A DNA stretch of 64,000 nucleotides, taken from positions 2,356,001 through 2,420,000 of the forward strand of contig NZ_CP107836.1 of the NCBI RefSeq assembly GCF_036346615.1. The letters run 5' to 3'. The stretch comes from Streptomyces sp. NBC_00523 (lineage in GTDB: Bacteria > Actinomycetota > Actinomycetes > Streptomycetales > Streptomycetaceae). The position numbers and the translations under genes were made by a program. The notes under the pieces are model-generated. The model was not told the origin of the DNA and did not search any database. It was given only the letters and a program-made list of their open reading frames with translations. Below, in pieces: positions 1 through 8,495 of this stretch (position 1 is its first letter; each line of letters begins with the position of its first letter).

Positions 1-2111
1 CCGGCCGCGAGCACCAGGGCGTCGCCCTGTCCGACGTCGCACATGGCGAACGCCCAGCCGGGCGGCGGCCACCCGGTCAGCACCCGCGTCAGCGGCGCCG
101 GCCGGAGCACCGCGAGGACCAGCAGAAGCGCGGCGGCCGAGCAGACCCAGGGCCGCCGCCCGGCCCAGCGCGCGGCCGGTACCAGGACCAGGATCACGGC
201 GGCCAGCAGCGCGGCCCCTGACAGGCCGTCGGGCCAGTCGGTCTCCGCTCCGGGGAACGCCGCTCCGGTCCTGGCCACCGCGGCGATCCACGCGGTCGGC
301 CACCCCGCCACCCTGGCGAGCAGCCCGGCCGCCGGCATCGCCGCCGGTGCCACGGTCAGCGCGGCGAACCCGAGGACCGTGGCGGGTGCCACGGCGAACT
401 CCGCCAGCAGATTGCACGGGACCGCCACCAGACTCACCCGGGAGGCGAGCAGCACCACCACGGGCGAGCACACCGCCTGCGCAGCAGCCGCGGCGGCCAG
501 CGCCTCCGCCAGCCGGGGCGGCACCCGGCGCCTGCGCAGCGCGTCGGCCCAGCGCGGGGCGAGGGTCAGCAGGGCGCCGGTGGCCAGCACCGACAGCACG
601 AAGCCGTAACTGCGCGCCAGCCACGGGTCGTAGAGCACCAGCAGCAGCACGGCGGCGCACAGCGCGGGGATCAGTGTGCGGCGGCGCCCCGTTCCGATGG
701 CGAGGAGCGTGATCAGCCCGCACGCGGCGGCCCGCAGCACACTCGGTTCGGGCCGGCAGACCAGGACGAAGGCGAGCGTGAGCCCACCGCCGAGCAGTGC
801 GGTCATCCGCAGGGAGATCCCGAGCCTGGGCGCCAGTCCCCCGCGTTCGACGCGTAGCGCCCGGCCGGGCGGCCCGATGAGCAGAACGAGAAGAATGCCC
901 AGGTTTGACCCGGATACGGCCATCAAGTGCGTGAGGTCGGTCGCACGGAACGCGTCATGCAGTTCGGGGGTGACCCGTGACGTGTCGCCGACGACCAGGC
1001 CCGGCAGCAACGCCCGCGCGTCGGGGCCCAGTCCGTCGGTGGCCTCGCGCAGCCCGGCGCGCAGCCGGCCCGCCGTGCGCGGGAGGAGACTGGGCGGCCC
1101 GGTCACCCTGGGCGGGGCCTTGCCGTCCGGCCGCAGCACGGCGGCGAGCCGTTCGCCCTTGTGCAGCGGGGGCGCCAGCCGCCCGGTGATCCGCAGGCTG
1201 GTGGAGGGCAGCAGCCGCTGCCAGGCCGCCGCCGCGCCGCCCGGCGGGACGATGACCAGGACCGGCGTCCGCAGCCGTACGGCGGTGCCGTCGGACCTCG
1301 TCAGCCGGGTGACCTCCGCGTCCAGGAGGAGGGAGACGGGCGTGCTGTGGTCGCCGCGCACCCGGGGGAACGTGCGCCGGGCATCGGAGGTGAGGGTGAT
1401 GTCCGCCTGGACGCGCGCGTACTGCCGGGCCAGTCCGGGCACGGGGCCCCGGCGCGCATCGGCACCGTGCAGTGCGGCGGACGCCGCCCCGGCCGCCGCG
1501 CAGAGCAGCACCGCCGCGACAGCGGTCCCCCGCAACCGCCGGCGCGCCCGCCGGTCACCGGACGCGGTGGCGGCCTCAGCCGCACCCCGCGCCCGAACGC
1601 CGCCGACCTCACCCTGCGCCCCGGCACCACCGACTTCGCCGCCGACGCCCCTCGCCCTGACGCGACCCCCCTCACCGCCCACACCCCGCGCTCCGGCATC
1701 ACGAACTTCCCCGCCCCCGCACCGCGCCCCGACGCCGTCACCCTCACCGCCTCCAGCTCGCGCCCCGGCGCCACCGACCTCACCCTGCGGCCCGACATCA
1801 CCGCCCACACCCCGCACCCCGGCACCCCCGCCGTCACCCCCCGCACGACACCGCCGCAGCCCCACCGCGAGCAGCACCATCGCCGTCCCCAGGCACAGCA
1901 CCACACCCATCGCCGCCCAGCGCCCCGGAGCGCCCACCGCGAGTCCGGCGCCCGCCCAGGCCGCCGCTGCCGGGGCGAGGAGCCGGAGGTCGGCCGGGCC
2001 CTCCTGCCGGGGGTCGGAGAGCCCCAACCGCTTGCCCGACGCCGCGTGGACATCGGGCGCCGCGTGCAGCCCCGACGCCCCGAGGGCGTCCCCCGTGTCC
2101 CCCGCGTTCAC
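1..2111 (-). CDS. comEC: ComEC/Rec2-type DNA-uptake channel, 3' end outside the window
   Basis: Polytopic membrane protein of the ComEC/Rec2 family, the inner-membrane channel for single-stranded DNA in competent bacteria; its job in Streptomyces, which is not known to be naturally competent, is unclear. At least 703 codons are present and the stop lies beyond base 1. Visible parts: two N-terminal hydrophobic segments, a Gly/Ala/Arg low-complexity stretch (about residues 85-190), the competence core with DLTHLMAVSGSNLGI near residue 390, many membrane helices, and the start of a metallo-beta-lactamase-like domain (CDVGQGDA) at about residue 692. The start is the GTG at 2109-2111, overlapping the comEA stop in a GTGA arrangement, so the two genes should be translationally coupled. 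Family assignment is secure; the low-complexity insert is odd. Confidence 0.93.
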   Translation of the reverse strand, partial: MNAGDTGDALGASGLHAAPDVHAASGKRLGLSDPRQEGPADLRLLAPAAAAWAGAGLAVGAPGRWAAMGVVLCLGTAMVLLAVGLRRCRAGGDGGGAGVRGVGGDVGPQGEVGGAGARAGGGEGDGVGARCGGGEVRDAGARGVGGEGGRVRARGVGGEVGGAGAQGEVGGVRARGAAEAATASGDRRARRRLRGTAVAAVLLCAAAGAASAALHGADARRGPVPGLARQYARVQADITLTSDARRTFPRVRGDHSTPVSLLLDAEVTRLTRSDGTAVRLRTPVLVIVPPGGAAAAWQRLLPSTSLRITGRLAPPLHKGERLAAVLRPDGKAPPRVTGPPSLLPRTAGRLRAGLREATDGLGPDARALLPGLVVGDTSRVTPELHDAFRATDLTHLMAVSGSNLGILLVLLIGPPGRALRVERGGLAPRLGISLRMTALLGGGLTLAFVLVCRPEPSVLRAAACGLITLLAIGTGRRRTLIPALCAAVLLLVLYDPWLARSYGFVLSVLATGALLTLAPRWADALRRRRVPPRLAEALAAAAAAQAVCSPVVVLLASRVSLVAVPCNLLAEFAVAPATVLGFAALTVAPAAMPAAGLLARVAGWPTAWIAAVARTGAAFPGAETDWPDGLSGAALLAAVILVLVPAARWAGRRPWVCSAAALLLVLAVLRPAPLTRVLTGWPPPGWAFAMCDVGQGDALVLAA
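1580..1850. repeat. Degenerate tandem low-complexity array inside comEC
   Basis: Imperfect units of roughly 30-45 bp, built on a core like gacctcaccctgcgcccc seen near 1606 and again near 1778. In the comEC frame they read as Gly-Ala-Val-Arg-Glu peptide such as GGEVGGAGAQGEVGG. The array lies between hydrophobic segments and contains no recognisable domain. Confidence 0.6.
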
Positions 2112-3139
2112 GGCCGCACCCGGGGCTGCAGATCCGCGAACCGGCGGGCGCCGATCCCGTTGACCTCGCGGAGTTCGTCCACGGACCGGAAGCCCCCGTG
2201 CTGCGTGCGGTAGTCCACGATGTGCTGGGCCAGCACGGGGCCGACGCCCGGCAGCGTCTCCAGCTGCTCCGCCGTCGCGGAGTTCAGGCTCACCGGCCCG
2301 CCCCCCTCAGCGGCGGAACCAGCCCCTCCGGGCCCCGGGGCCGGGGCCTGCGGGGCGCCCACCACGATCTGCTCGCCGTCCATCAGCACCCGGGCCCGGT
2401 TGAGCCCCGCCAGGTCCGTCCCGGGCCGCGCCCCGCCCGCCGCCGTCAGCGCGTCGTCCACCCGCGATCCGGCGGGCAGCCGGCGCAGCCCCGGGTCCCG
2501 CACCTTCCCGCTGACGTCCACCACGATCTGCCCGCCCGGACCGGCAGCGGGCCCCGGAGACGGCTCGGGCCGGCCGCCGCCCCCGGGCTCCGCCTTCGCG
2601 TCCTCGTCCGGCGCGAGCGCAGGCGCGTGCACCGCCTCACCCACCATGTCCGGGGCCCGGATGCCCTCCGGCCGGGCGGACCAGAAGTGCATCCCGGCGA
2701 ACACGGCGGCCGCGACCAGGACCACGGCGAGCGCCGCAAGGGTCCTCGGCTCCAGGCCGCATCGGAGCTGCACCCACATCGGCAACCGCTCCCGCACCGC
2801 GAACACGGCCGCCGCCCACCGCCCCACGGGCGCCCCGCCCACCGCACCCGAGGGCGCCTCCCCGCCACCGTCCACGGCACGGGCCCCCTCAACAGGCGGC
2901 GCCACAACCGGCACCCCGACACCCCACCGCGCGACGCGGCCCCCGGACCCACCCGCCATCAGCGCGTCGGCCCTGCTGCGCGCCGCCGCGACCGCCTCCG
3001 CACGGGCCGTGGTCCGGCGTCGGCGACCCGGTCCGGGGCGCGCCGCTCGTCGCAGGCGCCCGTCGGAGTCCGGGGCGCGGCCGGGGCCTGCACCCGGTCC
3101 GCCGGGTCCACTGGTTGCACGATGTGATCGGGAAGCCAT
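2108..3139 (-). CDS. comEA: ComEA-like helix-hairpin-helix DNA-binding protein
   Basis: Membrane-anchored DNA receptor of the ComEA family, 343 residues, expected to hand double-stranded DNA to ComEC. Layout: basic, disordered N-terminus; one membrane span around residues 133-153 (LAALAVVLVAAAVFAG); an SLBB-type domain around 205-260 (IVVDVSGKVRDPG); and a C-terminal helix-hairpin-helix pair with LETLPGVGPVLAQHI and VNGIGARRFADL. I place the start at the ATG at 3137-3139. A longer reading from 3181 is open, but the chosen ATG lies 8 nt below a TAGCGT -10-like box, which would give a nearly leaderless message. The stop overlaps the GTG of comEC. Same strand as degV upstream, with a 148-bp spacer holding DnaA-box-like sites and a direct repeat. 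Confidence 0.92.
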   Translation of the reverse strand: MASRSHRATSGPGGPGAGPGRAPDSDGRLRRAARPGPGRRRRTTARAEAVAAARSRADALMAGGSGGRVARWGVGVPVVAPPVEGARAVDGGGEAPSGAVGGAPVGRWAAAVFAVRERLPMWVQLRCGLEPRTLAALAVVLVAAAVFAGMHFWSARPEGIRAPDMVGEAVHAPALAPDEDAKAEPGGGGRPEPSPGPAAGPGGQIVVDVSGKVRDPGLRRLPAGSRVDDALTAAGGARPGTDLAGLNRARVLMDGEQIVVGAPQAPAPGPGGAGSAAEGGGPVSLNSATAEQLETLPGVGPVLAQHIVDYRTQHGGFRSVDELREVNGIGARRFADLQPRVRP

Positions 3140-3147
3140 GGACCAGG

Positions 3148-3153
3148 ACGCTA
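3148..3153 (-). promoter_or_regulatory. Possible -10 box for comEA
   Basis: TAGCGT on the minus strand, 8 nt before the comEA ATG. No convincing -35 hexamer lies 17-18 nt upstream. Confidence 0.35.
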
Positions 3154-3191
3154 GGCAGTCCCGCCAAATCCCGCTGAGCACAGGCGATTTC

Positions 3192-3218
3192 CGTGGACAA
3201 CGGGCCCATTGTGCATAA
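3192..3218 (-). promoter_or_regulatory. Pair of DnaA-box-like sites upstream of comEA
   Basis: On the minus strand TTATGCACA (3210-3218) and TTGTCCACG (3192-3200) lie in the same orientation, 9 nt apart. Each differs by one base from a DnaA box (TTATCCACA generally; TTGTCCACA is the form favoured in Streptomyces). Occupancy is inference. Confidence 0.4.
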
Positions 3219-3230
3219 CTCGACCACTCC

Positions 3231-3270
3231 GGAGAGTGACGTATTCACCGGTCGGGAGAGTGACGCATTC
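3231..3270. repeat. Two direct copies of ggagagtgacgYattc
   Basis: Copies at 3231-3246 and 3255-3270 differ only by T/C at one base. Similarity extends a few bases on both sides (c-ggagag...attc-cc-g). Start-to-start spacing is 24 bp. They lie between the degV stop and comEA, next to the DnaA-like boxes, and could be a paired regulator site. Confidence 0.55.
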
Positions 3271-3287
3271 GCCAGCCGGAAGGCACC

Positions 3288-4133
3288 TCAGCGCGGCGAG
3301 ACCACCGCGCCCAGCAGTCCCGGCCCGGTGTGCGCGCCGATCACCGCACCGACCTCGCTGACGTGCAGGTCCGCGAGGCCGGGCACGCGTTCCCGCAGCC
3401 GCTCGGCCAGCCGCTCCGCCCGCTCGGACGCCGCGAGGTGGTGCACCGCGATGTCGACAGGTCCGCTGCCCGCCCGTTCGGCGACGATCTCCTCCAGCCG
3501 GGCGATGGCCTTCGAGGCCGTCCGTACCTTCTCCAGCAGCTCGATCCGGCCGCCGTCGAGCTGGAGGAGGGGCTTGACCGCGAGGGCCGAGCCCAGCAGG
3601 GCCTGCGCGGCGCCGATCCGGCCGCCCCGGCGCAGGTAGTCCAGGGTGTCGACGTAGAAGTACGCGGCGGTTCCCGAGGCGCGCTTCTCGGCCGCCGCCA
3701 CCGCTTCGTCCAGGCCGCCGCCCGCCTCGGCCGTCTCGGCGGCGGACAGGGCGCAGAAGCCGAGGGCCATCGCGACCATGCCGGTGTCGACCACGCGCAC
3801 CGGCACCGGGGCGTCCTTCGCCGCGAGCACCGCAGCGTCGTACGTACCGGAGAATTCCGACGACAGATGGAGCGAGACGATGCCGCTCGCACCGGCCTCC
3901 GCGACGGCCCGGTAGGTGGCGGCGAAGACCTCGGGGCTGGGCCGGGACGTCGTCACGGAACGGCGTTTCTGGAGGGCCAGGGCCAGCGAACGGGCCGAGA
4001 TCTCGGTGCCCTCCTCCAGGGCCTGATCGCCCAGCACCACGGTCAGCGGCACCGCCGTGATGCCGTGCCGCCGCATCGCGTCGGGCGGCAGGTAGGCCGT
4101 TGAATCGGTGACGATCGCGACATGGCGGGACAT
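3288..4133 (-). CDS. DegV family fatty-acid-binding protein
   Basis: 281-residue DegV (FakB-like) protein. Family members bind a single fatty acid and, with a FakA-type kinase, can present it for phosphorylation; no FakA partner is visible here. It opens with the signature MSRHVAIVTDSTAYLPPD and contains VTTSRPSPEVF and GIVSLHLSSEFSGTYDAA, the conserved ligand-pocket loops of the family, in the expected order. The ATG at 4131-4133 is preferred over an upstream in-frame ATG at 4223 because the homologous region begins exactly here and a TAACCT -10-like box sits 7 nt upstream. Family call is secure; the ligand is unknown. Confidence 0.92.
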   Translation of the reverse strand: MSRHVAIVTDSTAYLPPDAMRRHGITAVPLTVVLGDQALEEGTEISARSLALALQKRRSVTTSRPSPEVFAATYRAVAEAGASGIVSLHLSSEFSGTYDAAVLAAKDAPVPVRVVDTGMVAMALGFCALSAAETAEAGGGLDEAVAAAEKRASGTAAYFYVDTLDYLRRGGRIGAAQALLGSALAVKPLLQLDGGRIELLEKVRTASKAIARLEEIVAERAGSGPVDIAVHHLAASERAERLAERLRERVPGLADLHVSEVGAVIGAHTGPGLLGAVVSPR

Positions 4134-4140
4134 GCCCCGG

Positions 4141-4146
4141 AGGTTA
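4141..4146 (-). promoter_or_regulatory. Possible -10 box for the DegV gene
   Basis: TAACCT on the minus strand, 7 nt before the ATG at 4133, where no Shine-Dalgarno sequence is seen. Confidence 0.4.
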
Positions 4147-4292
4147 CCCGCAGGCGCCCGGGGTAGGCAGTCCGACCCCGCACGAGTGATCAGTCGCGGT
4201 CGCTTCGCATCGCATCCTGCCACCCTCGGTCACGGGCGGTCGCGCCTCCCCCGGCGCGGCCCGCCCGGCCCACCGGGCCGGGCGGACACCGC

Positions 4293-5006
4293 TCAGTTGG
4301 TGGTCTCGGGCCGGGCCGCCTTCTGCCACGGGTAGGAGGTGCTCCGGGGATCCCGGGCGGTGATGGCCTCGGGCGGCGTCCGGCGGTCCTCGCCCGGACC
4401 GTCGGAGGCCGGCGCCTCCGTCCCGCCGTCCCACTCCGGCGCCGGACCCGGCGCCGCATCCGCCGTGGTCCAGTGCCGCAGCGCCCCGGCCTCCACGTCG
4501 ATCTGCGCGTTCAGCGCCGACAGCTCGTCGTCGGCGAACTTGCGGGCCCGGTCCCGGGCGGCCCAGCGCAGCGAGTCGGCGGACCGGGTGATCTCCGCGG
4601 TGCGCTGCTTCAGGCCCGGCAGCCGCGAGGACACCGTCGCCTTGTCGGGCTCGCGCTCCAGCGACTTCAGCTCCGCGTCCAGTTCGAGCCCGTGCACGCT
4701 GAGCCGGTCGAACAGGCCCAGGGACTCCGACAGCGACGCGTCCTCGGCCACACCCGCGCGCAGGGCGTCCTGGGTGGCGCGCATCGACGTGCGCAGCGAG
4801 AGGCGCAGCTGTGCCAGCTCACCGCCGACGCCCAGCTGCCCGTAGCTCTTGGCCCGCAGGGTGGTGTCCTCGACGGTGCGGCGCGCCTGTGTGATCGTGC
4901 GGTCCACGCCGCGCCTGGCCGCCCCGACCACCTTGACCGTCGCGTAGACGCCCAGGGCCATGAAGGCGACGACGAGCAGCCCCAGAATCAGGATCACGGC
5001 TTCCAT
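4293..5006 (-). CDS. Conserved membrane-anchored protein of unknown function
   Basis: 237 residues. Residues 3-25 form one hydrophobic helix (ILILGLLVVAFMALGVYATV). The following 170 residues are charged and predicted by eye to be mostly helical, with heptad-like stretches (SLGLFDRLSVHGLELDAELK). The last 50 residues are Pro/Gly/Thr-rich and probably disordered. I do not recognise a named domain. The start ATG at 5004-5006 has a GAGGGG ribosome site about 6 nt upstream. A 17-bp hairpin separates it from leuS, so it probably has its own promoter. The lack of a signal-peptidase site suggests an N-in membrane anchor with a cytoplasmic or external helical body; topology is unresolved. Confidence 0.85.
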   Translation of the reverse strand: MEAVILILGLLVVAFMALGVYATVKVVGAARRGVDRTITQARRTVEDTTLRAKSYGQLGVGGELAQLRLSLRTSMRATQDALRAGVAEDASLSESLGLFDRLSVHGLELDAELKSLEREPDKATVSSRLPGLKQRTAEITRSADSLRWAARDRARKFADDELSALNAQIDVEAGALRHWTTADAAPGPAPEWDGGTEAPASDGPGEDRRTPPEAITARDPRSTSYPWQKAARPETTN

Positions 5007-5075
5007 GAGCGCCCCTCGGATGGTGTGACGGCCTCCGGTACACGTACACCGGTCCTCTCCACCGTAAACGGAACA

Positions 5076-5112
5076 GGCAGGTTGGGGGTTCCAGTGGAAC
5101 CCCCAACCTGCC
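5076..5112 (-). terminator. Terminator hairpin after leuS
   Basis: Perfect 17-bp inverted repeat (ggcaggttgggggttcc, loop agt, and its complement) 32 bp past the leuS stop. There is only a short T-rich tail on the minus strand. Confidence 0.75.
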
Positions 5113-5143
5113 CGTAGGGGAAAGCCCCCACCCGCCTCCGCGA

Positions 5144-8017
5144 CTACGCGGGAACGATGTTCACCAGCTTCGGCGCGCGGACGATCACCTTGCGGATGCC
5201 CGCGCCGCCCAGCGCGGCGACGACGGCCGGGTCGGCCAGGGCCAGGGCCTCCAGCTCCTCGTCCGTGATCGACGGGGAGATCTCCAGACGCGCCTTGACC
5301 TTGCCCTTCACCTGCACGACGCAGGTCACGGTCTCGTCCACGACGTACGCCGGGTTGGCCACCGGGAAGTCCTGGTGCACGACCGACTCCGTGTGGCCCA
5401 GCCGGTGCCACAGCTCCTCGGCGATGTGGGGGGCCAGCGGCGCCACCAGCAGTACCAGGGCCTCGGCGACCGGGCGGGGCAGCGGGCCGCCCGCCTTGGT
5501 CAGGTGGTTGTTCAGCTCGGTGACCTTGGCGATCGCGGTGTTGAAGCGCATGCCCGCCATGTCGCCGCCGACGCCGTCGATGGCCTTGTGCAGCGCGCGC
5601 AGCGTGTCCTCGCCGGGCTCGGCGTCGACCACGGTGACCTCGCCGGTCTCCTCGTCGACGATGTTGCGCCACAGCCGCTGCAGCAGCCGGTACTGGCCGA
5701 CGACCGCACGCGTGTCCCAGGGACGCGACACGTCCAGGGGGCCCATGGCCATCTCGTACAGGCGCAGCGTGTCCGCGCCGAACTCGGCGCAGACGTCGTC
5801 GGGCGTGACGGCGTTCTTCAGGGACTTGCCCATCTTGCCCAGGACGCGAGAGACCTTCTCGCCCTGGTAGTAGAACGCCCCGTCGCGCTCCTCGACCTCG
5901 GCCGCCGGGACCGCGATGCCGCGGCTGTCCCGGTAGACGAACGCCTGGATCATGCCCTGGTTGTACAGCTTGTGGAACGGCTCGGCGGAGGAGACGTGGC
6001 CCAGGTCGTGCAGCACCTTGGACCAGAAGCGCGCGTACAGCAGGTGCAGTACGGCGTGCTCGGCACCGCCCACGTACAGGTCGACGCCGCCGGTCGGCTG
6101 CCCCTCGCGCGGGCCCATCCAGTACTCCTCGATGGCCGGGTCGACCAGCTTCTCGGAGTTGTTCGGGTCCAGGTAGCGCAGCTCGTACCAGCAGGAACCG
6201 GCCCAGTTGGGCATGGTGTTGGTCTCGCGGCGGTACTTTCGCGGGCCGGACCCGTCGCCCAGGTCCAGCGTGACGTTGACCCACTCGGCGTTGCGCGACA
6301 GCGGGGTCTCGGGCTGGGTGTCGGCGTCGTCCGGGTCGAAGGTGCGCGGCGAGTAGTCGTCCACCTCGGGCAGTTCCAGCGGCAGCATCGACTCGGGCAG
6401 CGGGTGGGCGATGCCCTCCTCGTCGTACACGATCGGGAAGGGCTCGCCCCAGTAGCGCTGGCGGCTGAACAGCCAGTCGCGCAGCCGGAAGTTGACGGTG
6501 CCCTCGCCGACGCCGTGCTCCTTCAGCCACTCGGTGATGCGGGCCTTGGCGTCGGCGACGCCCAGACCGTTCAGCGAGATCTCGTCGTTGGCGGAGTTGA
6601 CCAGCTTCGCGTCGTACGAGGCGAAGGCGTCCTCCCACGTCGAGGCGTCGGTGCCGCGGTCGTCCGACGGCTCGACCACGCAGCGCATCGGCAGCTCGAA
6701 GGCGCGCGCGAACGCGAAGTCGCGCGCGTCGTGCGCCGGTACAGCCATGATCGCGCCGGTGCCGTAGCCCATCAGGACGTAGTCGGCGATGAAGACCGGG
6801 ATCTGCTCGCCGCTGACGGGGTTGGTGGCGTACGCGCCGGTGAAGACACCCGTCTTGTCCTTGGCCTCGGCCTGACGCTCGACGTCCGACTTGGCGGCGG
6901 CCTGCTTGCGGTACGCGGTGACCGCCTCGGCCGGGGAGGCGTGGCCGCCCGTCCAGACCGGGTGGGTGCCCTCGGGCCAGGCGGCGGGAATGATCCGCTC
7001 GACCAGCTCGTGCTCCGGCGCCAGCACCATGTAGGTGGCGCCGAACAGGGTGTCCTGGCGGGTGGTGAAGACGGTCACGCTGCCCGCGCCGTCGACCGGG
7101 AAGTCGACCCGCGCGCCCTCGGAGCGGCCGATCCAGTTGCGCTGCTGCAGCTTGATCGCCTCGGGCCAGTCCAGCCCGTCCAGGTCGTTCAGCAGCCGGT
7201 CCGCGTAGGCGGTGATGCGCATGTTCCACTGGCGCAGCTTCGCCTTGAAGACCGGGAAGTTCCCGCGCTCGGAGCGGCCGTCGGCGGTGACCTCCTCGTT
7301 GGCCAGGACGGTGCCCAGGCCGGGCGACCAGTTGACCGGCGCGTCGGACGCGTAGGCCAGCCGGTACTCGCCCAGGACGTCGGCGCGTTCGGCGGCGCTC
7401 AGCGCGGACCAGTCACGGCCGTCGGGGGTGGCGCGCTCGCCGCTCTCGAACTGGGCCACCAGCTCGGCGATGGGCCGGGCGCGGTCCGCCTCGGTGTCGT
7501 ACCAGGAGTTGAAGATCTGCAGGAAGATCCACTGGGTCCACTTGTAGTACTCGGACTCGATCGTGGCGAACGAGCGGCGCTTGTCGTGGCCCAGGCCCAG
7601 CCGGCGCAGCTGCGCCGTCATGTTCTCGATGTTGGCCTCGGTGGAGACCCGCGGGTGCGTGCCGGTCTGCACGGCGTACTGCTCGGCGGGCAGGCCGAAG
7701 GCGTCGAAGCCCAGGGTGTGCAGGACGTTGTGCCCGGTCATCCGCTGGTGGCGGGCGAAGACGTCCGTGGCGATGTAGCCCAGCGGGTGGCCGACGTGCA
7801 GCCCGGCGCCCGAGGGGTACGGGAACATGTCCATGATGAACTTCTTGGGCCTGGCGGCCAGCTCCGGGTCGCCCGCCAGGTCGCCGGTCGGGTTGGGCGC
7901 CTCGTACGTGCCCTCGGCGTCCCAGAAGTCCTGCCAGCGTGCCTCGATGTCGGCGGCCATCGCTGCCGTGTAGCGGTGCGGCGCAGCGGCGTCCGCTGCG
8001 GTATTCGTCTCGCTCAT
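5144..8017 (-). CDS. leuS: Leucyl-tRNA synthetase
   Basis: Class I aminoacyl-tRNA synthetase charging tRNA-Leu, 957 residues and full length for the bacterial family. The HIGH-type motif is HVGHPLG within [15 protein letters not shown] (about residue 78), the KMSKS-type motif is KMGKS (about residue 730), and a CP1 editing domain lies between them with [14 protein letters not shown] and the editing Asp loop [11 protein letters not shown]. The C-terminus ends in the anticodon-binding and tail region ([14 protein letters not shown]). The start ATG at 8015-8017 has TGAGGATC just upstream; a longer frame back to 8101 runs through the attenuator and is rejected. It is transcribed through a leucine leader and terminator (8086-8193), so expression should rise when charged tRNA-Leu falls. 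Confidence 0.98.
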   Translation of the reverse strand: MSETNTAADAAAPHRYTAAMAADIEARWQDFWDAEGTYEAPNPTGDLAGDPELAARPKKFIMDMFPYPSGAGLHVGHPLGYIATDVFARHQRMTGHNVLHTLGFDAFGLPAEQYAVQTGTHPRVSTEANIENMTAQLRRLGLGHDKRRSFATIESEYYKWTQWIFLQIFNSWYDTEADRARPIAELVAQFESGERATPDGRDWSALSAAERADVLGEYRLAYASDAPVNWSPGLGTVLANEEVTADGRSERGNFPVFKAKLRQWNMRITAYADRLLNDLDGLDWPEAIKLQQRNWIGRSEGARVDFPVDGAGSVTVFTTRQDTLFGATYMVLAPEHELVERIIPAAWPEGTHPVWTGGHASPAEAVTAYRKQAAAKSDVERQAEAKDKTGVFTGAYATNPVSGEQIPVFIADYVLMGYGTGAIMAVPAHDARDFAFARAFELPMRCVVEPSDDRGTDASTWEDAFASYDAKLVNSANDEISLNGLGVADAKARITEWLKEHGVGEGTVNFRLRDWLFSRQRYWGEPFPIVYDEEGIAHPLPESMLPLELPEVDDYSPRTFDPDDADTQPETPLSRNAEWVNVTLDLGDGSGPRKYRRETNTMPNWAGSCWYELRYLDPNNSEKLVDPAIEEYWMGPREGQPTGGVDLYVGGAEHAVLHLLYARFWSKVLHDLGHVSSAEPFHKLYNQGMIQAFVYRDSRGIAVPAAEVEERDGAFYYQGEKVSRVLGKMGKSLKNAVTPDDVCAEFGADTLRLYEMAMGPLDVSRPWDTRAVVGQYRLLQRLWRNIVDEETGEVTVVDAEPGEDTLRALHKAIDGVGGDMAGMRFNTAIAKVTELNNHLTKAGGPLPRPVAEALVLLVAPLAPHIAEELWHRLGHTESVVHQDFPVANPAYVVDETVTCVVQVKGKVKARLEISPSITDEELEALALADPAVVAALGGAGIRKVIVRAPKLVNIVPA

Positions 8018-8085
8018 GATCCTCAAAGCTCCATCGATCGTCATCTGCCGGCATCCACGTCTACGGACACACGTCCTTGGAAACG

Positions 8086-8110
8086 AAAAATCCCCTCGCA
8101 CAGGAGGGGA
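8086..8110 (-). terminator. Intrinsic terminator of the leuS attenuator
   Basis: On the minus strand a 7-bp stem (tcccctc/gagggga, 6-nt loop at 8098-8103) is followed directly by TTTTTCGTTT. It lies between the leader peptide and leuS, about 70 bp before the leuS ATG, in the correct orientation to stop leader transcription. Confidence 0.85.
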
Positions 8111-8112
8111 CG

Positions 8113-8163
8113 CCGCGCTGATGCCGACCAGGCGTTCTCACCGGTCGGGACTGATCAGCGCGG
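8113..8163 (-). promoter_or_regulatory. Long hairpin in the leuS leader
   Basis: Outer perfect 10-bp stem (minus ccgcgctgat with atcagcgcgg, plus-strand 8154-8163 and 8113-8122) and an inner ccgacc/ggtcgg stem. The 5' arm overlaps the last codons and stop of the leader peptide, so ribosome position would decide whether it forms. It abuts the terminator at 8110, the usual arrangement of a pause or anti-structure in ribosome-mediated attenuation. Confidence 0.65.
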
Positions 8164-8193
8164 CTCGCTAAGCAGAAGGGCTACGGCACGCAT
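8155..8193 (-). CDS. leuS leader peptide with three consecutive Leu codons
   Basis: 12 codons reading M-R-A-V-A-L-L-L-S-E-P-R then TGA. The Leu codons are CTT CTG CTT (8170-8178); CTT is rare in a genome this GC-rich, which would sharpen stalling. A TACCCT box 6 nt before the ATG suggests transcription starts at or next to the start codon, and no Shine-Dalgarno sequence is visible. A strong hairpin and an intrinsic terminator follow before leuS. A stalled ribosome on the Leu codons would prevent termination; this is inference from layout, but the combination is characteristic of amino-acid attenuators. Confidence 0.82.
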   Translation of the reverse strand: MRAVALLLSEPR

Positions 8194-8199
8194 GGCGTC

Positions 8200-8205
8200 A
8201 GGGTA
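8200..8205 (-). promoter_or_regulatory. Possible -10 box for the leuS leader transcript
   Basis: TACCCT on the minus strand, 6 nt upstream of the leader-peptide ATG. No clear -35 is seen at 16-18 nt. Confidence 0.4.
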
Positions 8206-8261
8206 CCGCACCGAGCCGGTCGCCCTCCGGGCAATAGCCACTGTCCGGCCCCCGCACGCAG

Positions 8262-8296
8262 AACGGCGGGCCATCCGATTCGGATGGCCCGCCGTT
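8262..8296 (-). terminator. Hairpin downstream of the first tRNA-Ala
   Basis: Nearly perfect palindrome centred at 8279 (arms aacggcgggccatccga and its complement), 12 bp past the tRNA 3' end and before the leuS leader promoter. No T-tract, so the mode of termination is uncertain. Confidence 0.65.
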
Positions 8297-8308
8297 CCTT
8301 CTTCACTG

Positions 8309-8381
<73 letters not shown>

Positions 8382-8495
8382 TCGTCGTGCCGCCCGGTCT
8401 CCCTGGCGACATCGAGAACAGTACCGGTCATCCGGGCCGTCCACCAAATCGTTTCCGGTCCGTCCGGTTTTCCCCCGCCGGAGAGGGCGAAGCGG

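Noticed and set aside
1580..1850. CRISPR array
   Set aside because: Units are imperfect, have no spacer-repeat alternation, and lie in frame inside comEC.
3192..3218. Replication origin
   Set aside because: Only two DnaA-like boxes and no dnaA/dnaN neighbours; Streptomyces oriC holds many boxes.
4293..7229. A 978-codon open frame on the minus strand
   Set aside because: It is an antisense-frame shadow of leuS joined by chance to the real 237-residue gene; only 4293-5006 has a ribosome site and sensible protein.
8018..8205. T-box riboswitch for leuS
   Set aside because: No T-box consensus or specifier stem seen; a Leu leader peptide with terminator explains the region better.
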